Assembly: GCF_035222485.1 (NCBI RefSeq)
Contig: NC_085925.1
Location: forward strand, 682,001 to 746,000
Reading direction: 5' to 3'
DNA: 64,000 nucleotides
Source: Podospora pseudoanserina
Lineage: Eukaryota; Ascomycota; Sordariomycetes; Sordariales; Podosporaceae
This document shows positions 32,477 through 45,627 of the stretch, one piece after another. The position numbers were made by a program, and so were the translations under genes. Numbering within the stretch: position 1 is the first letter of the stretch; each line of letters opens with the position of its first letter. Below the pieces are notes generated by a model. That model saw only the letters and a program-made list of their open reading frames with translations, made no database searches and was not told the DNA's origin.

Positions 32477-35335
32477 GGCGACGGCAGTTATTCGGTGATG
32501 CCCTTGGAAGGGGGAGAAGGCTGTAAGGCTAAAGCAGCTTGAAAAATCGTGTTGTGCGTTGATTTGACCGTCGGCGTGGGAGGAGCTGCAGAGGTGCCCG
32601 ACTGGAACTTGGGGGTATATAAGTGAGAAAAAAAATGTGCGCGGGAACGGGCCAAAGGGGGGGAAATTGGGCGAATGGCACAGATGGCACAGGCGGCCCC
32701 GGCAGACCAGGGGGTACTTTGGACAAGGGGCGGAAGGGCGGGAACAAAAGTGCTCCAAGGCTAGAAAAAGACCAAGAATGGGTGGTGTCTCGGAGTCGGG
32801 TTGGGCCTCAACGATAAAGAGCACTAAAGAGCCTAACCGAGAATGAGGGTATAAGAAAACCAGATTTAGCCCCAGGTCAGGAACGAAAATCTCGCTTGGT
32901 GTGCAGGAGGAAGAATGAAAAGGCCGAATTTCTCACCGTCGCACACACCTCTCTCCTCTTAAGAATCAGAAGGGAGGGAGGCTCTGGGAGGGGTCCGGCG
33001 CTGTTGCCTCGCGCCTGTTACGAATCCAAGGACCACTGGACTTTGAACTGGACAAATCGACTGCGCGACGGAGCACCGCCCGGCTGCCAACTCAAACTTG
33101 ACGCTTTTGGGCAAATGGTGGTGGATTATGTCAGTGAGATTTTATTCCCCCTCTTCTCCGTCCGCTCACCCTAGGTACTAGCCAGTCCTGGGCATTCAGA
33201 CAACAAAAATCCGTGTTCGAATGTGGCTCAATCAGCAAGGCGACGAGAGATGGTGTGCGGCAGTGCTCCGGAATCCTTGCGAACCACCACCAGAGCCCGG
33301 CGCCTCTGCCTGTCACCAAGGCAGTTTTCTTCTGCCTGTCACACAAGGTCCAAGCATGCCAAGCTTCCAGTCCGAATGTCTCCTTACACCGAGGGTTTTT
33401 TTTTTTCCCTTTTTTGCGGGACGTGTGTGTGGAGATTCTCCCATCCATATCAAAAACCACACCATATATCAAGCGGTCGCACCGTCCGTCTGGCGAACCA
33501 CGACACTGGGAGGAGGGTACGGCGGGTCGTGGCGGGCGCACGAGAGTCTCTTTGTGATCATGAAGTCGGCGACGAAGAATTGCACTTTTGTCTTGGGATA
33601 ACCAACCACAGAGCTCAGACGGCCACAAGCCAGAAATAGGAGAAAGGGCGCGCTTGTTGGTGGTGTTGGGCCATGGAGTAGCGCGACGGACGGTGAGTCA
33701 CCGTAATTGTCGGTTATAGGATGTCCACATTTATGCGTTCCATGTAGCCCTTTTTTCCCCTTCATCTTCTGCTTGTTTTTGTGTGTTTCAGATTGCAGTC
33801 TCATGGAGGACTCGTGTTCTGATTAGCTCCCGACCCGCCATGGTCAGTTGACCGTTTTCTGCCAGGCCTGCGCTCGAGTGTGTGGGCTCCCCTGTTTGTT
33901 CTCGAAGAAATGGATAGGGCTGAGCTCCACCCAAAGCAATAGCAGGGGAAAGACCATCACCAGTTGATCGGATTCAACAAGAGATTGTCCAGATGGCAAA
34001 ACAGGATCAAACATCACGATATACCGTCATGTGCCCCATAACCATCGCTCCTGCCCAACCTTTGACATCACCATCACTTGATACCGCTCCTTCCGTCCTC
34101 CGTACTCCTCCAAATCACACCATCTGATAACAACCCACGATCTAGATTCCCGCAGCACATACCTGTCTTTTTTCCCTCCTGAGTGATCACTCACCCAGCG
34201 CCATGTTACATCCGTACGCAACGCTTCAGCTCACCATGGGTTCTGTGACTCTTTTGCCGGCAGCAGCACGGTTACCTGGAAGGATCAAGAAGCATCATCA
34301 CCAATCCCCGTAACCCCATCCCAGCCCTACCATCGATGGAGAACCACCAAACGGGTTTGCTCCATCAAACCCACCAGTGACTCCGCCGCCGCCCACACGC
34401 CGAGAGAGAAGTGGAACTACTCCTCCGTTCCACTCTCTTCTTCCCGCCATCACAGGAGCTCCGTCCGGGTCACCACATTCTTCTGCCCCACCCCGGCCCG
34501 GAAGGTCACTTTCTTCTCTCTGCCGGTTGACTCAAGCCAAGCCAATGTTTCTTTAACTTTCTCATGTACATATGCACCTTTACCTTCCCCTTCCCAACCA
34601 ACCGCGCGCGCATTTGCGACGAGGACGGATGGGGATCGACGAGCAGCAGCCGGACGGCTGATGCCTTGCGTTGCGTTGCGCCTGCAGTGATTCTCACTGT
34701 TGCCCCGCATCACCATGCCCCACCCCGCACTTTTCTTCACCCCTCCTTCATCTTTTTGAACCTCCTCTTGCTCATATGAGCGCGATAGATAGGGTATGTA
34801 ACTTCAAAAAAGCGCCATTGCGCACTCCACCCTCCCTGTTCTTGTCACAGAAAATCCTCCGATATGTAATGTAGCTGGCCGAGATGTGTCACACGACACA
34901 AACAAGACATCTATCTCTAAAAGAGACAAAGGGGATCGAGACATGGATAACAGGGAATAGCATGTTCATGAGGGATAGATTATCTACCATCTGTCGACAG
35001 TGCTATCGAGTGCTACGTCCGAGTCCGGAGTGCGGTCATGAACGAGCATTGTCCGGAGGAGGGTAGAATGATGGGTGGGTGGTATCCGTGGTGGTTGACA
35101 CGGGGATTTTCCGCTCTCTCTCGCCTCCGGGCGGTTTTTATCTATCTATCTCTGTGAAATTGCGGGGGAGGGGGTAATGGCTTCCGGGTAGGACTTTTTG
35201 ATTTCGGGGAGATAGACCAGATAAAGGTGAAGCAGGTCAGTTGGTGAGAGATGCTAAGGTGAGTGCGTGCGCAGGTGCGTATTTTTTGCGCGTGCGAGAT
35301 ACAGTGGTCTAAACTATGGGGTTTGTATGCACGTT

Positions 35336-35383
35336 CGAAAAAGGGAACCTTGTTAACACCGAGGTGTGGGTTTCCCTTTTTCG
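35336..35383. other. Hairpin with 12-bp perfect arms
   Basis: CGAAAAAGGGAA (35336-35347) is matched by TTCCCTTTTTCG (35372-35383). The 24-base centre itself contains a small ACACC-GA-GGTGT stem. Seen directly in the sequence; role unknown. Confidence 0.75.
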
Positions 35384-35643
35384 GGCTGTAGGTGCAGACG
35401 TTTCAGTTCGGCCAGGCGTCACCTCATCCTATCCATACTATCTTGATCTGACGGCGGCGGCAGCTACACCGGATGAATAGCCCTACCGGTCTGGAATCTC
35501 GACAGAAACCCCACCGGTAAGGTAGGGGTAGGTAGGTAGGTAGGTATGTTCCTAACCGTAGGTAGGCGCCATGAGGCGGATGGGGGAATCTGCCATGTTT
35601 ATGTTTGTGTCCAAGGTGAGGCGAGCGAGGGTATCACCGTCTC

Positions 35644-35671
35644 ACCTTGCCCGTGGAACAACGGGCAAGGT
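35644..35671. other. GC-rich hairpin with 11-bp perfect arms, 6-base loop
   Basis: ACCTTGCCCGT (35644-35654), loop GGAACA, then ACGGGCAAGGT (35661-35671). A compact and stable stem-loop only 260 bases from the previous hairpin. No T-run follows it on either strand, so it does not look like a polymerase III terminator. Confidence 0.8.
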
Positions 35672-37565
35672 CCCTTCTCCGGGCCCGGGCGGTACTTCCG
35701 ACGTCAAATCAGTTGTTTTGGTGCAACCTGAAATCTAAAACATTCATCACGGGGGCTGGTGAAGCTATCTCGATCTCGTATTTGTTTTCGTTCCACAATC
35801 GCCATCGTTCGTCAATCCCCCTCCTTTCCAGCAGGGGGGATTTGGGCGGGCTTGGTTTCTCGTTCGACACAAGGGCGCTGCATGATGCATACCAAGAATC
35901 CTTCTGCTGTGCAAGATCCCCACTCTGAGCCTCAACCAGGGTAGTTTGCACAGCCGATGAGAGCTGTTGGTTCGTGACGTCTGTCTTTTTGGTCCTCTTC
36001 GATCTGCTTTTCATCGGCTTCGGTTATTTTGACATCTGGACTGCATACGTAGACCGGGGATCTGTGGCGTAGTCAACGGCGAGGACCCCGGCAAGGAGGA
36101 GCCGAAGCCGCGAGGGGGAGGCCACGTAGATTTTCTAGGGGTGAGGTGGGAGGGGAAGGGGACCGCAAAGCAAGGTAAAGCCGTCAGGTGTAGACGGAAG
36201 GATTCATATCATATCAGGAAGGATTCCCAGATGTGCGGTACCCTTATCCGGATGGTGTTGAGATAGGTATGGAAGATTGCGTGTAAGGCATGCGGTCCTC
36301 TCACTCACCCACAGTCCGAAGTCTAGCTCATGTTCGCCACTACACACGCACCTGGGGAAGTGACCCAAAATAATAATTAGGCAAATACAGAAATCATAAC
36401 CCCGAGTAGACATAATTCGAAATGTTGGTGTGTGGAAAAATGTGGGGAAAACCCCTCTGCCTGCCTGGAGCCTGCCTAAACCGACCAGTTTAAACCATTT
36501 TCCTTGACGGAATGCCCCCTCAAACTCAGCTGTCATGATCAAGAAACTCCGTTGCGATATCATATCGAAACATACTTCCGAAGGGGTTGAAGCCAAGGTT
36601 GATATTGGCCCCATTATTAATATGTCCTGTTTTTTGTGTCTCGGTAACACGAAACAAATACGGTTGTCAGTTCGGCAAAGCAGTCTTGAGTAACCACCAC
36701 CACCAACAACCAACCAACCAAATCCCATCTCTTTACCGATACTGTAAAGATTCAAACCCTCTGTTCTTCATGAAAAGACAAAACCACTCATCACGTCTCA
36801 CAAACCCTCTAAAAACACCAACCACGTGTATAGATCATGTTGTACGATATCTCCAAAAAAAAAAGTCTATTTTTTTCTGTCTGCCTCGGCTCTGCTGTGA
36901 TCCGGTTTTTTGTGTGTGACGATTGTTCTGTTGGAGTATTTGTATCAAAAAAAAATCCATATTCATATTCTGCTGTGAGGCATATCCCTCTTGCTGCCCT
37001 GGCCCACCCATTCCCTGTCTCTGCTGTCGTGAAAGTTTGCTTCCGTCTATTGCATCTTTACGTGCTGCCATACGTCAAATTCTGTAACGTTTCTAAACCA
37101 TCCAAGAAAACAAGTCCAAAAGCAAACCGCAGCAATTCCCAAACCCCCCCATACCGTGATACCTTATCATTATTCGTACAAGAAGTGAAAAAAAGGGATG
37201 TTCGTGCTATTCTGTAGCGATCCATCAAAAAATACCCAAAACCGAAAATATGTTGTTGTAAGAAAAAGCCAAACGTAGTTATCGTAAAGGAAAAGTTGAG
37301 AAAACAATCTGAGGTGCAGCAAAGAAAGCTTGATATGTTGAGGTCGATGTTGTCTTTTTTTCTGGTTTTCTGATTGAATGGTTAGCATTCAAGGTTGCCA
37401 AGTCATCGGCGAACTGACTCACTCTTTCAACCCCATCAAGCCGGCATCCAATGTATAGCTCAGAGAAACAACCGCTGATGACCGCGAGAAGCCCGAGAAG
37501 AAAATGTTTGTCGTAATGTACACGCCTCATCGGCGAATGGTTTTGTCCTCAAGTTCCAAAACCGT

Positions 37566-38231
37566 TCAAGGGTGACGTCGCCGAAGCCGCTCATTCTCCC
37601 TCCGAAGCGTCTCGACCTCAGCCTGAAGCACCCGGTTGGTAGCAATGTGCTCATCGAGATTATCACGCATCCGGTCAATGCGGCGGTTGGCGTCATCGTA
37701 TCGTCGGCGCCACTCAGCAACCTGCTGCTTCATGGTCTCGTACTCAGTGCCGACATATCTCGCTTTGGCCTCAAGAGCGTCCTTGAGCTGACGGCTGAGG
37801 TCCCGGATCTTGGTCGTGAGGTTGCTGTTCTCGAGCTCGAGAAGGGCATTCTTCTTGCGGGCCTCGCGTAGCTTTGTCGACTTGCGGGCTTCGCTGTCAG
37901 AGTTGCTTTCGACTGAGCGGCGAAGCTCCGAGTTGAAGGCCTTCTCCTTGCGGACGTCCTCCTCTAGCTCCTGGACCTGGACTCGGAGGATGTGGTTCTC
38001 ACGGAAGAGCTGGTCGTAGGTCTCGCGGCTTACGCCGCCGCCGCGTTCACGGCCCTGCATGTCGGCGACTGGTGTTTCGTCCCAAAGAGTGTGGACTCGT
38101 TCGGCACTCCGAGTACGACTGCGAGGCTGGCGAGGTCCTCGATTTACGCTCCGGGTGCGACGAATATGGACCTCGGGGACGCCTGGTGTCGTTGACTCAA
38201 AGTGCACTCTGTTGCTTCGAGGGCCGTACAT
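37566..38231 (-). CDS. Short coiled-coil protein, function unknown
   Basis: Single exon, 221 residues, starting MYGPRSNRVHFESTTPGVPE. The first ~75 residues are Arg-rich and disordered (RRTRSVNRGPRQPRSRTRSA). From residue ~85 to the end it is an almost unbroken coiled coil (TYDQLFRENHILRVQVQELE, NALLELENSNLTTKIRDLSR, EVETLRRENERLRRRHP). No other domain, membrane segment or signal peptide. The overall plan, short Arg/Ser head then coiled coil, recalls the gene at 31445-32476 on the same strand; the two may be distant paralogues. An upstream leader with TATATAGG lies just before the ATG. Confidence 0.78.
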   Translation of the reverse strand: MYGPRSNRVHFESTTPGVPEVHIRRTRSVNRGPRQPRSRTRSAERVHTLWDETPVADMQGRERGGGVSRETYDQLFRENHILRVQVQELEEDVRKEKAFNSELRRSVESNSDSEARKSTKLREARKKNALLELENSNLTTKIRDLSRQLKDALEAKARYVGTEYETMKQQVAEWRRRYDDANRRIDRMRDNLDEHIATNRVLQAEVETLRRENERLRRRHP

Positions 38232-41200
38232 ATAGGAAGCGGGGGTCTCTCTCAGTGGTGGATAGATGTTGATGTAGGCTGCTGGTGAGCGGATGTGTCT
38301 GTAGGCGTGAATGGTGACGGTGTTGGTAGACGACTGAGTTAAAGATAGGTGAATGGTGAAGAGCGGTCAAGTCGAGGGACCAGACGGTGTGGGAACCTCG
38401 ATATTTAAGTAAAATGGGGGGCAGTGACTATGGGAAGGCTCCGGGTTGCAGGAGATGCAAGCAATCGTGCATGTAAGTGCGTCAGGCAAGGTACGTAGCT
38501 TTGAGCGAATGAGATGGGAGAGAGACCCGGCCAAGGGCTGGACGGCTGAAGAGGCCTGTCTTTTATGGGAATGACTCCCAGGCACCGGTCTGGTCTGCGG
38601 TCCCCCAAAACAGGTAGTCGGCGGACGGGGAGGGACGGGAAAGAAAGAAAGAAAGAGAGAATGACATGACTGATGGTATACAGGTACAACATTACAAGAC
38701 GCTTTGCAGCGTGGAAAGTAATGTCAAAGGTGTAACTATGTAACAGCCGCAGGTGAGGGTGGACAGGGGTTCGAGGTGAGAAGACAAGGCGCTCTCTGTA
38801 AAGCACATAGCCACACCGGGCATTATCTGGAAGAGGGAACATATGGGGTAAACGTCAGCAAGTAGACAGGTCAGTGACCTTGAGTACATTAGCCCTAGAC
38901 CACTTGCTTCTAGGATGGTGCATCCTGGCGGCCGACTGACCGACGCTAGAGAGAGATGACTGCTCGAGATCATCTTGATGCCTGGCGTCGTGGACTCTTA
39001 GTCCTAGACATCCGGGTATGAGCATGCATGTGGTCCACTGGAGAAACTATTTCTCTGTGATATAGTCGGTGTTTCAAGTAGGCAGTGCAAACATGTTCGT
39101 GGAGTTGATGAGGGCATCCGCTGGAGGCTGGAGTATCCATTGGTTCTCGGCCTCTGGCATGGGGAACCACGGACAACTCACAAGCTATTGTGAGAGGTGA
39201 GTATCAGTCTCAAGATTGAGGTTGCGGCAGATCGACAGGCCGTAACCTTAGGCAGTGGTGCGGCGGTTGTTGCGAAACTGTCGAGATAGACGCGATGTGA
39301 GGTCACTCATTGACATTGTTGGTTGGTAGAAGAAGTTGAGGTAACCGGAGGCCTGGGCCCTAAGCCCCCTCCATTGGCCATGTCAGCCAATCAGCGATGC
39401 GTGTGGGAGAACCCTGGGTCCACATTTGATTATCTGGTGCGAAGCGCGCAGCATTGCATTGTAGCAACCACCACAACCAACAACACAATTGTGTTTCCGT
39501 ATCTTTATTCTCTCTCGGAGCCGGACCGCCAACATCAAAGCTTTCCTTGGTCAAATATTGTTCGTTTCTCGGAGCCTTGAGGACGAATCGACGGCCGTTT
39601 CCCTGCATCGACATTCCGAACCGTCCCACCAAGCACGCTGTTGACCTGTCATTGAGCGTTTTCCTTTGTTTTGCTGAGTTCCGTCCTCCTTTCCGCATCA
39701 CAACCTCGCAGCCGCATCGTCTGTGGCATCCATTTCAATATCTTGTTCCGCCTCTTCCTTTTCGACGGGGTCACGCCAGTGTGGCTTGACAGCGTCCCTG
39801 CTCTTGGAGACAAGGCTGTGCGGCGCAGTAAGCACTTGCTATCCACATCTTGATGCTCCCTCTTATTGCCTCCCTCTTTTTCAGTATGGATAGCTCACAA
39901 AAGGCCGCATATCTCTACTTGCTGTGCCAGTTCCATACATAAGCACTACCCTCCAACCTGCCAACTTTGCGCCTCTTTTCCCAGCCAAGCAAGGAGGTGG
40001 TGGGCAGAGAGCAAAGGGGAGGCCTCGGCCAAAGCCTTGCGATTGCAACTCTCTCTTTCGTCAGCAGTTTCAGGACGATGCAGCCGCACGAGGCTCGCGC
40101 GAGTCTATTATGTGCTATTCGTCCAGACGCTGGTAATGGAGGGTATTGGAGCCCTCACTGGTGAATTATTTCTCCTGCTCAAACAATTATCGTGGGCTAT
40201 TTTCCTACTCAGCCACACCTTTACCAGTGTAAAGGGCACCAATGCGGTACGGCACGTACAAGCGGCCTCAGGTTAGGATTCGGATGCTTGAATTGAAGGG
40301 GTTTGAAAAGCGACTTACCCTTTGGTTTCCGGCTTTGACAGCAGCAATATTCCACCTTTCTGCCGGTGTGTGTAGCACCTGAGTGTCAGATGAAGCGCCA
40401 AATTCTCAGGTGGCGTTCTTTGCCCTTCCATCCCGAAGCCACAAGGCAGACAGAAGGGCATCCGAAGGGGATGGGAGGTGGTGGTAGAGACGTGGTAGGA
40501 GGAACATATACCCGCGACACTGTCAACCCCAACCCTAGTGGTGACACAACCGGCGCAGCTCGACCTCCTCGCTCGGATAACTCCATGGGAACTCACACAA
40601 ATGGGCCCCTTCGGTAACACATGCCCAGATCGCCGGATTCCCACCTTGAACAAGTTTTGCTGATCACAAGTGAGCGGCCGACGGGCCGTGATCCGCCCAT
40701 CGCCTCATGGGGCATATTCATGACTGATGGCATAGCGCCGAAGTCACACGGAATGTCTGTTCAAGTCCATGGTGTTGCCATCCGAGAAAAGCGAGACCGA
40801 ATTTCCATACCCGCAAACATCTTCTCGCTGCCTCGTCGCCTTTCGGCTTGTGACCTTGAAATAGAACCGCCCGAAATATCTAGCCTTTTGAGCCCTGGCA
40901 CCCCCTAGATATGACGAGTGGTTTACGTATACCAAGACAGGGTGTACTCTAGGGCCACGCTACCGGCCTGGTCACCGGCCTTCGTCATGGGGGGACAATC
41001 TGGGACACGCACTACCTCCTGGGGAAGAAGGCAGAACGTGAAAGAAGGAAGCAGATGAGGCCAGGCCCCTCTGCCCAGACCGCAGATCCCTTCACAGACA
41101 ACGGCAGGGTCCAGCGAGCCGGTTCTAGATTTGCGAACCGGTCCGCGGTCTTCGCCTGCCCGTTTTCTTCCTCGCCAGGCCATCTCATCTACCGGTGTGG

Positions 41201-44200
41201 CCGAGGGGGCCACGGCCGGTTGCCTTGTTGCCCAGCTTCCTTCCTGATCTCCGCATCGGATGAAGACCACGGCGTTGCAGAGTTTTCAGTTGCCTTGTCT
41301 TCGGTAACAAGATGTTGTGATGGCACTCCTCAACAGTTTCGTGGCCTGATGGCGAGACGGGCTCCAAGTCCTTTACGGTCGTCGGCTGAAGTTCCAGCCC
41401 TGGAACTACATCCTGACTGGTGACACCACAGCCGTGTGGACAGTTCCTCGGATGTGTATCTTATGGATTCCTTTGGTTTCTGTCCTCTGATGTCGTGACT
41501 GGTCTGCACCGATGGCATCCTCCCGCCTCTGTTCAACTGTGCTCATCATTTGCATACCGACCACAGCTCGAAGGATTCCCTCATGCGCTCAGCACTGCTA
41601 TGCACAACTGAGCGAGTGCCGCACGACTTGCATTCAACAAGGATACCCCGCCAGCACACAGGCTGAGGAGCCTGGGGGAGATACACAACCATGCCACGGT
41701 TGTATACACATCGACAGATACCTCGGCCTCACAACCAACCCTCCAGATCAAGACTATCCGCTCACCCATTGGCCTGTCTCCTCGGTGGTCAACCATCAAA
41801 ATGGTACATCATACCGAGCCAACAGACTCCCCTTCAGCTCTGCAAGGATGAACCCGTCCGTCAAACGTCTCTGCTCATTTTTTAGTTGGGAAAATGGTGA
41901 CAAGAGCACCCGAGCAAGGCAGCAATATCATCTCCTCTCATCTTCTCCCCAGTCCCTCCCATCCCGTGGCCACACCTTCCAAAGATACTGACTGATAGGC
42001 CGTCGTGGACTCGCCACATCGACGGCCCGCTGTCTCGAGGGGGAAGCAGCGGCGTGGTTCCTACAACTTTCCTCGATATTGACTGAAACGACAGGACACC
42101 CGCTTTGAAGCGTCCTGCTGCCTACCCCCCTTTCTGTAATGTCAGGTATATCCACGCGGAGAAGGTATCATCATAGATTCCCCAGCCTCCTTCGCGTCTT
42201 TGACCGAGGTGAAGAGCCGAAAATAGCGAAGGTATTGCCATCTGCCTTGTTCAAAGGGTTCAATACCAAATTGTTCGGGGAAAGTACAACCGAGGAGATC
42301 TCAAGGTAGACAAAGATCTGTGGAGATACTTCTGCCTCGATTTGCCCGGGTTGACTCCCATCTATTCGGGGGAAGTAGAACCGAAGTGCCCTCGAAGTAG
42401 ACACAAAGATGTTGGATATCATCTGTGCGTGAAGGTAGGTACTTCTGCCTTGCTCGTGTTCCACCTTGCCTTGGTTATGTGGTTGCGACTCCTCAAATTC
42501 CACAGAGTCGGGTAGGTGGGCAAGGCAGGTATACAGACAGAAATGTCTCACGGGCGACTCGTTGGCTCTCGTCCTTCCCTGATCATGCCCGCTATCAAAC
42601 TGTGACTCCCCAGATTCCACCTGTTCGATAAGTAAGGCAGGTGTGCAAGGTACAGACACAGTGCCTCCTTTTCTCCTTGTTTCTTTGACCTTCCATGACT
42701 CCTGATATGCAGACCTGTGAGACGAGGACAAAGACCGAGCGGAAGCACAAGGAATCCCAACTCACACGTCCACCTTTTTGGGTCAGATCTCGATACGTAG
42801 GTAACATCCCCTCGGGCCTCTCTTATCTATGCTTGCCAGACGATATGATTGTGTATCAAAGCAGACCAAACCACACACCCACTTCCAACATGTACAGAGA
42901 GCGGGAGGTGTCAACGTACCTATCAAAAAGTGGCTGCCCATTTCTCGGTCATCTGTGATCACCAACCAACGACGATCAACTGTGTACCCCTTTCTCTTCA
43001 TGCGATGTTTGCCTTTTGGGGGAAAGGAAGCGGTTGGTACATCGCATCCGTCCCAACTGTCTGCTCGCTCTTGTGTACCTATCCCCCCAATCATGATAGG
43101 TTGGAAGCGAGGTGTCCAGGCCGGCACCGCGAACTCAGAACCGTTATATCGAACCCTGATGCTTACAAATGCCAATCCAACCAGCAACTGAAAGGAAGCC
43201 CAGGTTGTACGGGTGAAGTTGGCGAAAGGTAGGTAAAAAAGCCGATGTGGGAAAACACCAGCTTCAGCGATGTGCCTGCCTACTCCTTCACACCCGTGCT
43301 CGGTTAACAACTGCATGATCGAGACATAATCGCATTCAGCTATTTCCTGGGCCGAGAAGAATCCCGACTGTGTTCAACGTCGTTCCAGTCGTGCCGCCTC
43401 TTTTAAGTCTGATGACCACTCCAGGTTGTTGGTGTTTCACGGTGGGTAAGGTAGATTGGGGTGGTGTTGTGAATGGGTGCAGTTGTTCAACATTGTAACC
43501 TCGGACTCCAGGACCTTTGGTGTAATATCGTGTGATTTTCTCGACAGATTCTGATTGTGGCAGTCGTCCATATCGATCCGATCAGTAAAGTCAGTTGTGC
43601 CGAGAGTCCGCAAAGGTGATCTTACTGGACTTGTTCAACCTATGGATGGGTCTCGGCCTTTCTGCAGTGTTTGGTTTCATGGTCCCTCTTCCTAAGCTGG
43701 GATGATCTCACGTATCGTTCGATCACGGCCGTATAAAAGTTTCGATGTTCCCCAGTATGCTGGGATCGGTTCTGTAGTCTCGTGGGCCGTCGTAGACTAG
43801 AATTGTCGTGTTCCGTAGGACCGGTCATCCACCTAGGTGGTCTTGCTGTAGCAATCTAGACCACACCCCAACCCGGGGCATGGCAGTTCTTGTGCTTGTA
43901 TTCCCCCTCCATTTTACCATATCGCGAGGTTGTGAGTCGTGTTCCAGAGGTACGTGTTGTGCGCTGGGCGGTGTCGGTTAAGTACTCCCATGGTTGCTGC
44001 CACAAGACGAAATGCCACAACTGAGAAATCAACAGCTAGAGGCCGGGGACAGCAAGTGGTATTTGAACTCCTCCACCCATTCACTTCAAGTCTGACATTC
44101 GTACAAGTGTAGTAGCGGTGACGCAGCTGCGGTATGAGTAATACTTCAGCCAAGCTCCGTGACTTCGCCTCAATTCTTAGGTACCGATCCCATTGCCTGG

Positions 44201-44727
44201 AACCACTGAATCCATCGTTTGTTCGATTCTTCCTTCGTTTGGGGATTGAATTCTCTCGCATGCTTACCGACTAGGCGTTTTGGCATATTCTTGGTGTAGT
44301 GGTGCAGTCACATCTTACGATTGGACAGTCGTTTACATTGATGACTGAAAGCGATGTTGGCATAGTGCGCATGAACCTAAAGGCACCCCGATACAACAGG
44401 CCTCGCAAACTCGGGCAAACAGGAAACCAGGTCGTAGATCACTTTAGATCTGGAGTGCGGCCCAAGTGGTCGCTGCTAAAGGCCTTCGAATAGGTCTTTG
44501 CCTTGGTCCTCACTGGCATAAATGAGTAACATCGACCGACACCTGGCCCACATCAAGCCCATCCGAAATAAGGTCTTGCAGACCAAGATTCTTTAAATGA
44601 AAATATTCGCTGGTTGTCTATTTCCTCTGCTATAATGGCCCTCGGCAGGCATTATCGTCGAAGACAGCAAGCCAAATCACCCTCTCACGCTGTCCGGCGG
44701 CAAGTATAACCCTCCAACTCCTTATCT
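38232..44727. other. 6.5 kb intergenic region without genes
   Basis: Between the start of the short coiled-coil gene and the 3' end of UPF3. I find no protein motif, tRNA or transposon gene. GGTAGGTA and CCTACC words recur and there is one diverged tandem duplication at 42271-42670. The sequence is not strongly AT-rich, so heavy repeat-induced point mutation is not evident. Confidence 0.5.
42271..42670. repeat. Diverged local duplications
   Basis: Two pairs of related segments. TTCGGGGAAAGTACAACCGA near 42274 matches TTCGGGGGAAGTAGAACCGA near 42365, each followed by a GTAGACA...AAGAT sequence. ACTCCTCAAATTCCACAGAG near 42488 matches ACTCCCCAGATTCCACCTGT near 42604, each followed by AAGGCAGGT and a CAGACA word. 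Old tandem duplication is the simplest reading. Confidence 0.6.
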
Positions 44728-45595
44728 TTAACAAGAAGCAGCAGCGGCAGCAGGTGCAGAGCCGCCTACACCACCACCCTTTCCACCACCCTCCTTCCCA
44801 TCCTTATCCTTGTTATCCCGACCACCACGCTTGCTCCGACGCGGGTTACGCCTGCTCTCCTTCGGTTGCTGCTCCCCAGCAGGCTTCTCCGGCGCGGTAC
44901 TGTTCGACGCAGCTGCCGGCGCAGGAGCTGGGGTTGGCGTAGACGCAGTAGTAGCAGAAGCAGAGGCAGCGGCATTCTTCCCCTGGGTAGAACCCGACGA
45001 CTGCCCCCCCTTCTTAGCCGTCATATCCTTCCTCTCCAGCACCTGTACTGTAGCCTGCGCAATCGTGACCGGGCTGGCGGCCATAGCTTTGGCGAGCCCA
45101 GCATGGTCTGTGAAATCGACATACGCGAACCCCTTTTTGCGATCAATATCCACTGAAGTAACAGTGCCATACGCCGACAAGGCATCCTTGAGCAGCGCCT
45201 CGGTGACACCCTGTGAGTGGTTTGCATGCTTAATGAAAGCTCGTGTCGCGCCTGAACTGGGAGCAGGTCCGGCGTTCTTCTTGGATTCTCGGCCGCCACC
45301 GCCTTGCTTTGCTGATGCATTTTTCGGTGCAGCAGGTTGGGAGGGTGCGGCTGTCGTCGGTGTAGACTGTGATGCCATAGCCGAAACAGGAGTGGCAGGG
45401 GCTGATGGCTGCTGACGCTGGGCCTGTGGTGTCTCTCTTTTCTTGAGAAGAAGCACAGGCTTAGCTGGTGCAGGTGCTGGTGCCGGAGGCGTTGTGTCGG
45501 CCTGCTTGTCGGCTTTATTATCCCCCTTTGACTTTCCACCCTCATCACCGCCGCCCCGTCTTCTGTTGCGAGATCTATTGGAAGAAGCTGCTGGT

Positions 45596-45627
<32 letters not shown>

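Larger units (their letters stand above)
32477..37565. other. 5.1 kb intergenic region without genes
   Basis: Upstream of the coiled-coil gene starting at 32476 and downstream of the one ending at 37566. No supported coding region. It holds GGTAGGTA repeats near 35520-35570 and two strong hairpins, given separately. Confidence 0.5.

Noticed and set aside
31367-32542. 391-codon plus-strand frame, Leu/Val-rich
   Set aside because: Antisense of the coiled-coil gene; the apparent hydrophobicity comes from Lys/Glu codons read backwards.
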